54,839 nucleotides of DNA from Ignavibacteriales bacterium (GCA_012517155.1 JAAYVN010000004.1:1-54839); one strand, 5' to 3'. Counted from the stretch's first letter, positions 43,851 through 53,449 are shown. Notes: generated by a model from the sequence alone, not told the origin. Numbers and translations: made by a program.

Positions 43851-45110
43851 TCAGGTCTTTTGTTTTTTCTTTTTAGCTGCAGGGAAAAGAATATTATTAA
43901 GAATCAGACGATATCCAGGAGAATTTTTATAGATATTTAGTTCAGTTGGAGGGTCACCAACCAAGTGTTGGTAATCCTCCGGATCATGCCCCCCATAAAA
44001 TGTGAAAGTACCCCTGCCATAGTTTCCGTGGATATACTTGACTTGATCCAATCCTTCTCTTTCACCAAGAATTACAACTGACTTTTTAATTAGATTTTTT
44101 CTAAAAGAGGTAGTCTGACCCATAAATCCTTTAATAACATTTACATGATTCTGAGTTAGCATAGTTGGAACCGGGTCATATTTTGCAGAGAATTCAAACA
44201 GGGAAAAATAATCATTTTCCTGAGACCCAACTTCCATTGGTTGAATATCGATATCACTATATTCGTAAATCATGGGATTCATTTCGAGTGCAAAATCCTC
44301 AAAGGCAAGCGAAAAGGAAAAATCCAATTTAGTTTGAGCTCCGGGCTCGGGTGGATCTCCATCGAACATCCTATCGCAAATATCGGTATTGTGAGCAGCC
44401 AGTGAAATATCGTAGGAATCTGTTGCAGAGCACATAGCAAATAAAAAACCACCATTACCGATGTATTCTTTTATTGTAAGAGATACAGAACGCATAAGTT
44501 CAGAGACTTTTCTGAAACCGAGTCTTCGGGCATCATTTTCGTATCTAATCTGCTGTTCAATGTACCATTGGGCATTCGCATAGCTTGCATAGAATTTACC
44601 ATACTGACCCGTAAAGTCTTCATGATGGAGATGAAGCCAGTCATATTTGGACAAGTCACCATTAATTATCTGCTCATTCCAGATTTTTTCATAAGGAATT
44701 CCAGCATACTCGAGAGCAATTGTTACAGCGTCATCCCAAGGTTGGAAACCAGGGGGTACATAGACAGCCACTTTTGGAGCTTTTTCCAAACGAATCACTT
44801 CCATATTTTCAGATTCACTTTGTACCAGAGAGTAAATATCGGCTACTTCAACGGGGGTGAGTTCCGAGTAATATACACCGGCTATTCTACACTCAAGAGC
44901 TATATCATCTGAAAAATCAATCATAAAAGAGCCCCCACGAAAATTTAGCAACCAGTCTGCTTTATAACCCTTCTCAAGAGCATGATAAGTAATACCATAA
45001 GCCTTAAGATGATCAGTTTGAGCAATGTCCATATTTATGAACAATTTATTCTGAGCAAAAGATGCATTCAATAAGAGCAGAGAAAAAATGAGAGAATAAA
45101 AGTGTTTCAT
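43851..45110 (-). CDS. Secreted protein of the Bacteroidetes 'asparagine synthetase B' annotated family
   Basis: The 419-residue protein starts at ATG 45110, which gives a clean signal peptide (about 1-20, ending in SFAQ). A longer start at 45143 would overlap clpX and put 11 polar residues before the signal, so it is rejected. It contains the conserved LHHEDFTGQYGKFYASY segment (about 160-176). I recall homologues in Bacteroidetes carrying the name asparagine synthetase B, but no AsnB glutaminase (N-terminal Cys2) or ATP-pyrophosphatase motif is present and the protein is exported, so that name should not be trusted. Function unknown; it follows clpX by 10 bp. Confidence 0.72.
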   Translation of the reverse strand: MKHFYSLIFSLLLLNASFAQNKLFINMDIAQTDHLKAYGITYHALEKGYKADWLLNFRGGSFMIDFSDDIALECRIAGVYYSELTPVEVADIYSLVQSESENMEVIRLEKAPKVAVYVPPGFQPWDDAVTIALEYAGIPYEKIWNEQIINGDLSKYDWLHLHHEDFTGQYGKFYASYANAQWYIEQQIRYENDARRLGFRKVSELMRSVSLTIKEYIGNGGFLFAMCSATDSYDISLAAHNTDICDRMFDGDPPEPGAQTKLDFSFSLAFEDFALEMNPMIYEYSDIDIQPMEVGSQENDYFSLFEFSAKYDPVPTMLTQNHVNVIKGFMGQTTSFRKNLIKKSVVILGEREGLDQVKYIHGNYGRGTFTFYGGHDPEDYQHLVGDPPTELNIYKNSPGYRLILNNILFPAAKKKKQKT

Positions 45111-45120
45111 ATCAAACTCT

Positions 45121-46374
45121 TTATGCTGATTTTCTATCTTCAATATAAATTGGGATATCTTTTTTAAGGACAGTATCCTTTGTAATAATGCACTTAGTTA
45201 CATCTTTTTTGGAAGGAAGATCAAACATGATGTCAACCATAAAATCTTCAAGGATTGACCTTAAAGCCCGAGCACCTGTCTTCCGATCAAGTGCAATTTT
45301 AATAATTTCATCTAAAGCAAAAGGATCGAATTCGAGTTCAATTCCTTCCATTGCGAAAAGTTTTTTGTACTGTTTAATAATTGCATTTTTCGGTTTGGTA
45401 AGGATATTCTTCAATGCCTCTTCATCTAATGAATTCAGGGGTGCGATGACAGGGATCCGGCCAATCAATTCAGGAATAAGTCCAAAGCGAAGGATATCTT
45501 CAGGGCGGACTTGGTTGATCAATTCATCATCGGTCAATTCCCTGGTATCTGTCAGACTAGTGCCAAATCCGATTTTGCTTCTGTTAATACGATTTGAAAC
45601 TATTTTTTCAATACCTTCAAAGGCACCACCCACAATAAAAAGAATATTCTTAGTGTTAACATTAATAAGACTTTGTTCCGGGTGTTTTCTGCCGCCTTTA
45701 GGAGGGACACCAGCAATTGTACCTTCAAGAATTTTCAAGAGTGCTTGTTGCACACCTTCACCAGACACATCGCGGGTAATTGAGGTGCTCTCACTTTTCC
45801 TAGCAATTTTATCAATTTCGTCAATGTAGACAATACCCTTTTGTGCCCGTTCAAGATTGTAATCTGCAGCCTGTAAGAGGTGAACCAGGACGGTTTCCAC
45901 ATCATCGCCCACATAACCAGCTTCTGTTATTGTTGTAGCATCGGCTATGGCAAAAGGTACGTCTAAAATTTTTGACAGAGTAGAAGCAAGAAGAGTTTTT
46001 CCCACTCCAGTTTTACCAATTAAGAGGATATTGCTTTTTTCAATTTCCACCTCATCGCCGGACAAAATGGGCATATTAGAATGGACTCGTTTATAATGAT
46101 TATAGACAGCTACAGCAAGTATTTTCTTAGCGCGATCCTGACCGATAACATATTCGTCAAGAACAGCTTTTATTTTTGCAGGGATAACAACCTTGGGGAT
46201 TTTAGATTTGAAATTATTTGCCTGACCCAAAGTATTACGCAGAATATCCATACTGCTCTGAATGCAAATATCACAAATATATGCATTGGGACCAGCGATA
46301 AGAGATATAACCTCTTCATTTCCACGTCCACAGAAGGAACATTTAATAGTTTGCTGACCAGTTCGTTTACCCAT
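45121..46374 (-). CDS. clpX: ATP-dependent Clp protease ATP-binding subunit ClpX
   Basis: ClpX is the AAA+ unfoldase that feeds substrates to ClpP. The 417-residue protein has the N-terminal zinc-binding domain with C12, C15, C34 and C37, Walker A GKTGVGKT (120-127), Walker B IVYIDEID (181-188), pore loop GYVGDDVE (about 153-160) and the C-terminal sensor-2 [10 protein letters not shown]. No clpP gene is adjacent, unlike the common clpP-clpX order. It follows the TPR gene by 4 bp and precedes the secreted unknown. Confidence 0.97.
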   Translation of the reverse strand: MGKRTGQQTIKCSFCGRGNEEVISLIAGPNAYICDICIQSSMDILRNTLGQANNFKSKIPKVVIPAKIKAVLDEYVIGQDRAKKILAVAVYNHYKRVHSNMPILSGDEVEIEKSNILLIGKTGVGKTLLASTLSKILDVPFAIADATTITEAGYVGDDVETVLVHLLQAADYNLERAQKGIVYIDEIDKIARKSESTSITRDVSGEGVQQALLKILEGTIAGVPPKGGRKHPEQSLINVNTKNILFIVGGAFEGIEKIVSNRINRSKIGFGTSLTDTRELTDDELINQVRPEDILRFGLIPELIGRIPVIAPLNSLDEEALKNILTKPKNAIIKQYKKLFAMEGIELEFDPFALDEIIKIALDRKTGARALRSILEDFMVDIMFDLPSKKDVTKCIITKDTVLKKDIPIYIEDRKSA

Positions 46375-46378
46375 AAAA

Positions 46379-48214
46379 TTAGCTCGTTTTTCTTTTAAGT
46401 TGCAGTATTTTTTCCCGACACTTTTCCGAATAAATTGAATCGGGATAGTTCATTAAGAGTTTTTCCAGACTACTCGTAGCTTTAGAATAGTCTTTTAATC
46501 CGTACTCGAAAATTTCGGACATGAAAAAGAGGATCTTATCCGAGTAGATATTTTCCGGATTATTTTCGAGTGTAAGTTGTAAAGTTTGTACAGCTTTATT
46601 GTAGTCATCATTAGCAGTAAGGAGTTCAGCTATTCTAAAATTCACGTAATCACGAAGGAGGAAGGAGGGAGTGGAGTTACTAATTTCCAAAAGACCATTC
46701 AGCGCGTTATCGAAATCCTCCATAAAAATTCGAAATTCGATATCAGCAAGTCGGAGAAGGTTAATGGAATCATTAAGTGATGAGTTAAAGACCACCAACA
46801 ACTCCAACGCATCATTTGCTATATTATCATTTATTTTCTTTGACAGTGAATCGAGTATAGTACGCGCAGAAATAATATCGGATTTATAGAAGTAACAGAG
46901 TGCGCGATAATATTTGATCTGATAAAAATTTGGATTTGAGTTATTGGTTATCAAAAATGTATTATCAAAAAGTGTTTCCGCGTCATTAATGTCACCTTTC
47001 TTTATTGCCAAAATACCATGATTCAATACAGCATCAAGATAAAAACGCGACATGGGATAGTTTTTGGTTATCATAGAATAGTTTTTCTCTGCTTCCGGAT
47101 ACATTTTAAGGCGTTTATCATAAATCAGAGCAATCCTTAGGATAGCCTCAATAGCACTTTCACTATTGGGGTAAAGATTTATTATTTCCATGTAGGATTC
47201 TATCAGGCGAAGGTAGCCTGGCTGATCGAGAGATTGAATTCTATAGACGGGTTTCCATAAATCATTATTAGCTAAAAAATTTGATTCAAGCGAGGCCTCG
47301 AGAGTTTTTGCGTAACTCAATTTTATCGAAGAGACCATCGGGCTAGAGGTATAGTTTGCAAGCAGATAGTCGTAAACTTTTAATGCAGTATTAATATCAC
47401 CGGAGTTTTGTACTCTTTGAGCAAAATTAAGAAGTTCATTTCCTTGTTGTTTTTGAACCTCATCAAGCAATTTATAGGTATTAAACGCATCGTCATATTG
47501 CTTTGCTTCAGTATAGAGAATTCCGAGTAAATGAGCAAAATTCATGTTCTGTTCCGGATTGTTTTTTTCGAAGACAGAAATAAAAGAATTAAGAGCATCC
47601 GGTTTTGAGAGGTAAGGATAAATTCTGGATTCAACGTTAAAAATTTGTGCCGGATCACGAATTACTACAAAAGCAAGTTCCTCAGCAGCGTTTTTATACT
47701 GCATTGTTATACTATAAAGATTAGCTAATTCGAAAGCATAAAAGACTTGATTAGTTGTGGAAATCTTGGCTTTTTGAAACATTTTTATTGCTATATCGAA
47801 TGCTCTGACATTAAGGGCATAACCTGCAAGAGTTCTAAGAAATGCATCGTTATTGAATTTGGAAGCTGCATTTTCCCAAACTTGTTCTGCCTCGCGTTCT
47901 GATCCGGACAGGAAGTAAGTAACTCCGAGCAGGCCATATAATGACACATCTGCTGGAGTTTTTTCTATCCGGGATTTAAGTAATTTAACGGAACCGTCAT
48001 AATTTTTCAGAAGGACATAAATATTATTGAGGGATGAAAAAAACTGAAGGTTGTCCGGTTGCTTAGCATAAACATCCTCATAAATTTCACATGCCTTTTT
48101 TAAATCTCCTGCCTGTTCATAGCTGCGCGCCAGAAGGAATTTATTGTTCAAGTCTCCAGGTTGAGAGAAAATGCTTGGGAACCAAAGAATCAAAAGCAAA
48201 AACAATTTTAACAT
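46379..48214 (-). CDS. Exported TPR-repeat protein
   Basis: The 611-residue protein has a signal peptide (about 1-18) and repeated TPR-like helix pairs through most of its length. Recognisable units include [22 protein letters not shown] (near 55) and a final set (about 530-605) with [21 protein letters not shown] and [17 protein letters not shown] resembling the tol-pal/BamD-like class. It should be a periplasmic or outer-membrane scaffold. It is 4 bp upstream of clpX, so the two are probably co-transcribed, though no functional link is obvious. Confidence 0.82.
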   Translation of the reverse strand: MLKLFLLLILWFPSIFSQPGDLNNKFLLARSYEQAGDLKKACEIYEDVYAKQPDNLQFFSSLNNIYVLLKNYDGSVKLLKSRIEKTPADVSLYGLLGVTYFLSGSEREAEQVWENAASKFNNDAFLRTLAGYALNVRAFDIAIKMFQKAKISTTNQVFYAFELANLYSITMQYKNAAEELAFVVIRDPAQIFNVESRIYPYLSKPDALNSFISVFEKNNPEQNMNFAHLLGILYTEAKQYDDAFNTYKLLDEVQKQQGNELLNFAQRVQNSGDINTALKVYDYLLANYTSSPMVSSIKLSYAKTLEASLESNFLANNDLWKPVYRIQSLDQPGYLRLIESYMEIINLYPNSESAIEAILRIALIYDKRLKMYPEAEKNYSMITKNYPMSRFYLDAVLNHGILAIKKGDINDAETLFDNTFLITNNSNPNFYQIKYYRALCYFYKSDIISARTILDSLSKKINDNIANDALELLVVFNSSLNDSINLLRLADIEFRIFMEDFDNALNGLLEISNSTPSFLLRDYVNFRIAELLTANDDYNKAVQTLQLTLENNPENIYSDKILFFMSEIFEYGLKDYSKATSSLEKLLMNYPDSIYSEKCREKILQLKRKTS

Positions 48215-48389
48215 AGGTTTAAAGATAGTGAAAAAAATGGTGTTTTTCAGTAGAAAAGGGGAGTACCAGTAATATCAATGGATTGCTTTCAGGAGAAAAA
48301 ACGAAAGAAACTGATTAAATGAGTATCAGCGCAAAATGCAAGAATTTTTTTTTTATTATCTTTAAAGTATAAAATATGATAAATCTAAA

Positions 48390-49112
48390 TTGAAGAAAGA
48401 AGTCAAGTTTTCTCAGTCGAGAAATTTCGGGATATTATTATCTTTTCTTTTTCATATCCTGACACTGAGTAGTTCTCTACTGTTTCAGATTTTTGAGAAG
48501 TCAGAAGGATTTCCACAGATTGTGAGTTTAAGTATAGATAGAAATGCAAATCAGTATGAGCAATTAGTTGAGGATAAAACAAAAACCTCAGAAGAAGAAA
48601 AGGATATTAAGGATAAGGAATCCGGGAATTCAGAAGAGGATACAAAGGAGAAATTGTCTCTGCAGAGTCAGATATCAGGTGCAGATACTCTAGGACTACA
48701 ACAAATATACTCTGAGGGAACACTTAATGTGAGGATCAAATATCCAATGGGGTGGACGTATATTGACCAAAATAATAAAGGGAGGCTGGACGGAGTAACT
48801 TTTCTGGGAATAGGATCGGGAGATAAGGAGCCTGCGTATGTACACTTAGAAGTCAGGGAGAAATATCTGTTTAATCCGGCAAAATTCAAGTTAAGGGAAG
48901 AAATAAAGAATGCTGAATTGTTTTATAATGAGCCTGAAGAAATGGAAGGTGAAGTAACCCAGATAGTATATATAAAGACAAAAGAGGAGTATGATTATTC
49001 GATTAAACTGACCATTAAGGGATTTGATAATTTCTTGCAGTATAAACCGGTCTTTTTTGGAATGATAAAATCCTTCAAGTTTGGTTCAAGTTGGTTTTGG
49101 GAAAAGATATAA
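48390..49112 (+). CDS. Membrane-anchored protein of unknown function
   Basis: The 240-residue protein has one N-terminal membrane span (about 13-34) followed by a charged, low-complexity linker rich in Glu, Lys and Asp (57-90). A compact C-terminal domain (about 105-240) has YPMGWTYIDQNNKGRLDGVTFLG and a closing FFGMIKSFKF, loosely like PsbP/Mog1-type folds. The layout resembles TonB-like or periplasmic-anchor proteins, but no TonB motif is seen. The start is a TTG at 48390 without a clear ribosome-binding site, so the true start could differ. Its stop is 4 bp from the convergent CDF gene stop. Confidence 0.65.
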   Translation: MKKEVKFSQSRNFGILLSFLFHILTLSSSLLFQIFEKSEGFPQIVSLSIDRNANQYEQLVEDKTKTSEEEKDIKDKESGNSEEDTKEKLSLQSQISGADTLGLQQIYSEGTLNVRIKYPMGWTYIDQNNKGRLDGVTFLGIGSGDKEPAYVHLEVREKYLFNPAKFKLREEIKNAELFYNEPEEMEGEVTQIVYIKTKEEYDYSIKLTIKGFDNFLQYKPVFFGMIKSFKFGSSWFWEKI

Positions 49113-49116
49113 ACAT

Positions 49117-50001
49117 TCAAGGATTTTCGTCTATGTCGGGTTCCAGGTGAATATTAGTCTGAGAACGTTTGATTTTTCTTGATATTTCAACTTCAATCTC
49201 ATCGCAAATATTATGGGCAGCCATAATATCAAGCGTTTTTTCCACATGAATATTCACATCAATGAATTTATAAGGTCCTGATTCTCTAATTTTCAAGTTA
49301 TGATAATACTTAACTTCGGAATGATTATCCAGGATCTCTTTAACAGTATCAGAAACACCAGGAGGGGCTTTATCAATGAGTGCATCGAAGGATCTTTTAC
49401 CGAGTCTGAAACTTATGATTAAAACGATAATAGAGACTGCAAAAGCAGCAATGGAGTCTGCATAGAAGAAATTGAAGGAAGAAGCAATCAAGCCAATCAA
49501 GACTACCAGAGAACTTAAAATATCTGTTGAAAAATGAAGCGCATCGGCTTCCAAAGCCTGACTATTGTATTTAATTGCGGCCTTTTTAAGTGCTCTTGAA
49601 CGGGAGATGTCTATGATAATTGAAGAAATTACGACTATGTAACTCCAAATTGTTATGTCAATTTCAACCTCGTGAGTGATAATCCTTCTTACCGCTTCAT
49701 AAATAATCCATACACAAGTAATAAAAAGCAGGATAGTTTCAACCAAGGCAGAATAATTTTCTATTTTACCATGTCCATAATTATGATTTTCATCGGGAGG
49801 GAGGTCAGAAAAGCGGACAGAGAAGTAAGTGATTATAGCTGCGATAAGGTCCAAGCCTGAATGGAGTGCTTCTGAGAGGATGCCAAGACTCCCCGTCATC
49901 ACGCCTACCACAAGTTTAAATCCAGTCAGAAAAATTGCTGCAGCTATTGAGGAGAGTGCGACATTTCTCTTTTCCTGAGGTTTATATTCCGACTTATCCA
50001 T
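49117..50001 (-). CDS. Cation diffusion facilitator (zinc-type) transporter
   Basis: This inner-membrane metal/proton antiporter has six membrane spans and a C-terminal cytoplasmic domain (about 205-294). From ATG 50001 (294 residues) the metal sites are H47xxxD51 in TM2 (ALHSGLDLIA) and H156xxxD160 in TM5 (ADALHFSTDIL). The HD-HD set is typical of zinc-selective members. The loop HNYGHGKIENYSAL is a family signature. A TTG at 50010 would add three residues; ATG is preferred. No ribosome-binding site is clear. Confidence 0.88.
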   Translation of the reverse strand: MDKSEYKPQEKRNVALSSIAAAIFLTGFKLVVGVMTGSLGILSEALHSGLDLIAAIITYFSVRFSDLPPDENHNYGHGKIENYSALVETILLFITCVWIIYEAVRRIITHEVEIDITIWSYIVVISSIIIDISRSRALKKAAIKYNSQALEADALHFSTDILSSLVVLIGLIASSFNFFYADSIAAFAVSIIVLIISFRLGKRSFDALIDKAPPGVSDTVKEILDNHSEVKYYHNLKIRESGPYKFIDVNIHVEKTLDIMAAHNICDEIEVEISRKIKRSQTNIHLEPDIDENP

Positions 50002-50244
50002 ATGAAACAAACAATTTTGATATTTAATAAATAAAAATAGTAAAATGTTAAGAAAAACCGGCTACTTTGAAAAATAAATATTCAGGTGTTAAAGAATTAA
50101 ACAGGGGACTGAATAAGAGAGATTAGATGTTGAGAATAGGTTAATTATTGAGTTTTTATTCTCAAAATTAGGAATGAAAGAATAATTTAAGTTCTAAGTT
50201 TTGGAAAAGAGAAGTCAGAACTAATTATTGAAGATTGAAAATAT

Positions 50245-50272
50245 GACCGAAAGGGAAGCAGAAGGGAAGGGT
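50245..50272. repeat. 28-bp dispersed repeat, copy 2
   Basis: This copy is identical over 28 bp to 21124-21151, in the same orientation, with no flanking similarity. It lies about 175 bp before the ferredoxin start. Confidence 0.85.
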
Positions 50273-50364
50273 AAAAACGGCAAATATGAAAGAGAAGTTG
50301 AACTAAAACCGTGATTATTGAAATATCAAGGATAATAGGAACGAAGCCAATGGGAAAAGAAAGG

Positions 50365-50381
50365 TTGGCACATATATTGTT
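50365..50381 (+). promoter_or_regulatory. Sigma-54-like -24/-12 sequence before oxidoreductase operon
   Basis: TTGGCACATATATTGTT matches the YTGGCACG-N4-TTGCW arrangement in spacing and in the -24 GG, but has A instead of G at the end of the first block and GT instead of the nearly invariant GC at -12. Position fits: transcription would start around 50391, before the ATG at 50419. No sigma-54 activator is encoded in the window. Confidence 0.25.
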
Positions 50382-50418
50382 CAATAGGGGGAGTTAAATC
50401 CTAAAAAAAGAGAAAAAT

Positions 50419-50643
50419 ATGATAAAAGGCACAGTAAAAATAGCAAGTGAAATTTGCAAGGGATGCGAGTTATGTATTGTTGCATGCCCTCAAGACAGTC
50501 TTCAATTATCAAGGGAGATTAATTTAAGGGGATACAGGTATGCTGAGTTAAAGGATGACAATTGCACGGGATGTATAAATTGTGCATTAGTTTGTCCAGA
50601 TTCTGCGATCACGGTTTACAGGATGCCGAAAAAGAGCAAGTAG
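50419..50643 (+). CDS. 2-oxoacid:ferredoxin oxidoreductase delta subunit (2[4Fe-4S] ferredoxin)
   Basis: The 74-residue protein carries two [4Fe-4S] motifs: C13, C16, C19, C23 (CKGCELCIVACP) and C49, C52, C55, C59 (CTGCINCALVCP). It passes electrons from the TPP-bearing subunits to a soluble ferredoxin. Small delta subunits of this length precede VOR/KOR alpha genes in many anaerobes. It leads a five-gene operon, with the alpha gene 24 bp later. Confidence 0.92.
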   Translation: MIKGTVKIASEICKGCELCIVACPQDSLQLSREINLRGYRYAELKDDNCTGCINCALVCPDSAITVYRMPKKSK

Positions 50644-50667
50644 TTTTAGAAAAATCAAACTTGAAGA

Positions 50668-51744
50668 ATGGATAATAAAATGACAAAAGAAATAAGATTA
50701 ATGAAAGGGAACGAAGCACTTGCAGAGGCTTCAATAAGAGCCGGATTGCAGGCATACTTTGGATACCCAATAACACCGCAATCAGAAGTATTAGAGTATT
50801 TTGCAGAACAAGCACCTAAAAGAGGTTTTACGGTATTACAAGCCGAAAGTGAAGTAGCTTCCATTAATATGGTGTTTGGAGCTGCGGGAGCCGGTGCAAG
50901 AGTAATGACTTCTTCATCAAGCCCAGGTATTAGTTTGATGCAGGAAGGATTGTCTTATATAGCAGCCGGGGAACTTCCATGTTTAATAGTAAATGTGAAC
51001 CGAGGAGGTCCAGGATTAGGAACAATCCAACCTGGTCAGGGAGATTATTTCCAATCAACAAAGGGGGGGGGACACGGAGACTATCATTTGATAGTTTTAG
51101 CACCGTCATCGGTACAGGAAATGGCTGATTTTGTATTCGAAGGTTTCAAATTAGCAGAAAAGTACAGGAACCCGGTTATGATTTTGACAGACGGTGCATT
51201 AGGACAAATGATGGAGAAGGTTGAGCTACCTCCTGAGGGGTCGCTGCCATATGTTCGTCCTGAATGGGCAACAACAGGTAAGGCTGCAACAAGGGAAAGG
51301 AATATAGTTACAACTCTGTTTATTGAACCTGAAGTAATGGAGCAGGTCAATATCAAGTTACAGAAGAAATATACGGAAATCTGCGAGAAGGAAGTAAGAT
51401 ACGAGACAATCAATTGCGAGGATGCTGAGATAGTTTTGTGCGCTTATGGATTGAGTGCAAGAATTTCACAAAAAGCAATGGATTTGGCCCGAGAGGGTGG
51501 AATAAAGGCAGGCATATTCAGACCAATTACTCTTTATCCATATCCATATGAAATATTAAATAAATTAGCCGAGACGGCTGATCACTTTCTTGATGTGGAG
51601 ATGAACGCCGGACAAATGATTGAGGATGTCAGATTAGGGGTAAATGGAAAGAAGCCAGTTCATTTCACGGGCAGGATGGGAGGAATGATTCCTGATCCTG
51701 AGGTTATTTATCAGGAGATAGTCAAAATAGTCGGAAAGAAATAA
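50668..51744 (+). CDS. vorB: 2-oxoacid:ferredoxin oxidoreductase alpha subunit (VorB/KorA type)
   Basis: This 358-residue subunit supplies the pyrimidine-binding and transketolase-C-like parts of the oxidoreductase that converts a 2-oxoacid plus CoA to acyl-CoA, CO2 and reduced ferredoxin. The MKGNEALAEA and FGYPITPQSE start (about 12-33) and QAESEVASINMVFGAAGAGARVMTSSSSPG (about 58-87) are typical of the 2-oxoisovalerate (VorB) group; 2-oxoglutarate (KorA) use is an alternative that sequence alone does not settle. A nine-G run (51063-51071) encodes Gly residues in STKGGGHGDY. Confidence 0.9.
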   Translation: MDNKMTKEIRLMKGNEALAEASIRAGLQAYFGYPITPQSEVLEYFAEQAPKRGFTVLQAESEVASINMVFGAAGAGARVMTSSSSPGISLMQEGLSYIAAGELPCLIVNVNRGGPGLGTIQPGQGDYFQSTKGGGHGDYHLIVLAPSSVQEMADFVFEGFKLAEKYRNPVMILTDGALGQMMEKVELPPEGSLPYVRPEWATTGKAATRERNIVTTLFIEPEVMEQVNIKLQKKYTEICEKEVRYETINCEDAEIVLCAYGLSARISQKAMDLAREGGIKAGIFRPITLYPYPYEILNKLAETADHFLDVEMNAGQMIEDVRLGVNGKKPVHFTGRMGGMIPDPEVIYQEIVKIVGKK

Positions 51745-51759
51745 GACTAAGGAGAAAAT

Positions 51760-52527
51760 ATGGAAGAGAATGTTTTAGAAGGTTTAGAATGTGTATATGT
51801 AAAACCTGATACCTTAACTGATAAGTATCAGCATTATTGTCCGGGATGCGGACATGGTGTTGTGCATAAGGTATTAATGGAAGTAATTGAGGAACTGGGA
51901 ATACAGGACAAGACAATTGGTGTAGCGCCGGTAGGGTGTTCTGTATTTGCTTATAATTATATGAATGTTGATATGCAAGAAGCTGCACATGGAAGAGCAA
52001 GTGCTGTTGCTACAGGTGTGAAGCGAGTATTGCCCGATAAATATGTGTATTCGTATCAAGGTGATGGTGATTTAGCGGCTATAGGTACGGGAGAAACTAT
52101 ACATACAGTTAACAGAGGTGAGAATATTCTGATGATTTTCATAAATAACGGAATTTATGGAATGACCGGAGGGCAAATGGCCCCGACATCGTTACCGGGT
52201 CAGGTAACTTCGACTACGCCTTATGGAAGGGATCCAAAAAAAATAGGATATCCTTTGAAGATAACTGATCTGTTAGCAAATTTGCCCGGAGCATACTATG
52301 TTACAAGGCAAGCTGTTCATACACCTAATGCTGTAAGGAAGCTAAAAAAGGCGATTAAAAACTCGTTTGAATACCAGCTGCTGGACAGAGGAACATGCTT
52401 TATAGAAGTTGTTTCGAACTGTCCTTCAGGATGGAAAATGACACCGGTGGACACAATAAAGTATCTGGAAGAAGAAATGTTGCCACAATATCCACTTGGT
52501 GATCTGAAAGTACCACAGAATAATTAG
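51760..52527 (+). CDS. 2-oxoacid:ferredoxin oxidoreductase beta subunit (TPP-binding)
   Basis: The 255-residue subunit binds thiamine pyrophosphate through GDGDLAAIGTGETIHT...NNGIYGMTGGQ (about 106-143). Early cysteines C27 and C30 in HYCPGCGHG, with a later Cys, likely hold a [4Fe-4S] cluster. It is 15 bp after the alpha gene, with AAGGAG before the ATG. With the other subunits it forms the catalytic core of a VOR/KOR-type enzyme in the cytoplasm. Confidence 0.94.
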   Translation: MEENVLEGLECVYVKPDTLTDKYQHYCPGCGHGVVHKVLMEVIEELGIQDKTIGVAPVGCSVFAYNYMNVDMQEAAHGRASAVATGVKRVLPDKYVYSYQGDGDLAAIGTGETIHTVNRGENILMIFINNGIYGMTGGQMAPTSLPGQVTSTTPYGRDPKKIGYPLKITDLLANLPGAYYVTRQAVHTPNAVRKLKKAIKNSFEYQLLDRGTCFIEVVSNCPSGWKMTPVDTIKYLEEEMLPQYPLGDLKVPQNN

Positions 52528-52538
52528 AAGAGGAAAAA

Positions 52539-53090
52539 ATGCAAAAATCAGAAGAAATAATTATTGCAGGATTCGGAGGTCAGGGAGTTTTATCATTAGG
52601 ACAGATGCTTGCCTACTCTGCAATGATAGAGAATAAAGAAGTAAGCTGGATGCCCTCATATGGTCCTGAAATGAGGGGGGGCACGGCTAACTGTATAGTG
52701 ATAATTTCTGATACAAGAATCAGCTCTCCAATAATAACGAAATTTGACAGTGCGATTTTATTAAATCAACCATCAATGGATAAGTTTGAGAAGGCTGTGA
52801 AACCGAACGGGCTGATAATATATGAGGAATCAACAGTTGTAAGCAAACCCAGAAGAGACGATGTCAAGTATATAAAAATTGCAGCATTAGAAGAAGCAAC
52901 TAAATTAAACAAAAAGCAAGTAGCCAATATGGTGCTGTTAGGTGCTTTTCTAGAATTAAAACCGCTAGTTGGTATAGAGACAATATTGAAAGCATTGAAG
53001 ACCGTACTTCCGGAGAGACATCATCATACCATTCCGGTAAATCAGAATGCACTAACAAGAGGGAAAGAGATTGTACAGGAACTACAATAA
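52539..53090 (+). CDS. 2-oxoacid:ferredoxin oxidoreductase gamma subunit
   Basis: The 183-residue subunit has the gamma-domain start IIIAGFGGQGVLSLGQMLAYSAM (about 7-29) and the SYGPEMRGGTANC block (about 40-52), which help form the CoA/acyl-CoA site. It follows the beta gene by 11 bp. A seven-G run is present at about 52675-52681 within the MRGG codons. Confidence 0.94.
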   Translation: MQKSEEIIIAGFGGQGVLSLGQMLAYSAMIENKEVSWMPSYGPEMRGGTANCIVIISDTRISSPIITKFDSAILLNQPSMDKFEKAVKPNGLIIYEESTVVSKPRRDDVKYIKIAALEEATKLNKKQVANMVLLGAFLELKPLVGIETILKALKTVLPERHHHTIPVNQNALTRGKEIVQELQ

Positions 53091-53126
53091 GTTAATAAGG
53101 TTTATTAAATTAAATGAGGAATACCC

Positions 53127-53387
53127 ATGGCTGAATTAGATTTTAACTGCAACCATGCTTGCCGAAATTCTTGTTCATCACTTAATGAAGCATTAAGGCA
53201 AGAGACAGCTTCAGTGAGATTTTATGAACGAGTGTTTGAGGAATGCAATTCACCTGAAATAAGAGGTTTTCTTGCCGCGATTATTGAGGAAAGACGGCAG
53301 AATATTCTTAAAATTATTCAGAAGTTGAATGAAATTCATGCCAGAAGTCAATCAATGGACGGTATTGTGAATAGTTTTTCAGGTTAG
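53127..53387 (+). CDS. Small ferritin-like helical protein with Cys-rich start
   Basis: This 86-residue protein has a Cys/His-rich N-terminus (C8-N-H-A-C12-R-N-S-C16) followed by two helices resembling half of a ferritin/rubrerythrin four-helix bundle (EALRQETASVRFYERVFEECNSPEIRGFLAAIIEERRQNI, about 20-60). It has only half of the usual di-iron ligands, so it would need to dimerise to bind a metal pair, if it does. GAGGA precedes the ATG and it lies 36 bp after the gamma subunit, before the terminator, so it is likely in the same operon. Function unknown; an oxygen-protection role for the enzyme is speculative. Confidence 0.75.
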   Translation: MAELDFNCNHACRNSCSSLNEALRQETASVRFYERVFEECNSPEIRGFLAAIIEERRQNILKIIQKLNEIHARSQSMDGIVNSFSG

Positions 53388-53408
53388 ATAAAAGAAATTT
53401 ATTTTTCT

Positions 53409-53449
53409 AGGGAGCGTGTTATTGAAAGCAATGATCGCTCCCTTTTTTT
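53409..53449 (+). terminator. Terminator after oxidoreductase operon
   Basis: Stem AGGGAGCG (53409-53416)/CGCTCCCT (53436-53443) with an inner ATTG/CAAT helix and loop is followed by six T residues. It closes the five-gene operon. Confidence 0.92.

Larger units (their letters stand above)
50011..50418. other. Long intergenic region before the oxidoreductase operon
   Basis: This 408-bp gap lies between divergent genes and contains no credible gene. It holds an 8-bp inverted repeat TTGAGAAT/ATTCTCAA (50130-50165), the second copy of the 28-bp dispersed repeat (50245-50272), and a sigma-54-like sequence (50365-50381). A stretch at 50045-50069 resembles 4566-4591 (both start ATGTTAAGAAAAA and contain TACTTT). 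Confidence 0.65.

Noticed and set aside
45188-45829. 213-codon ORF opposite clpX
   Set aside because: It is a shadow of the clpX frame; serine/arginine-rich product with no homology recognised.
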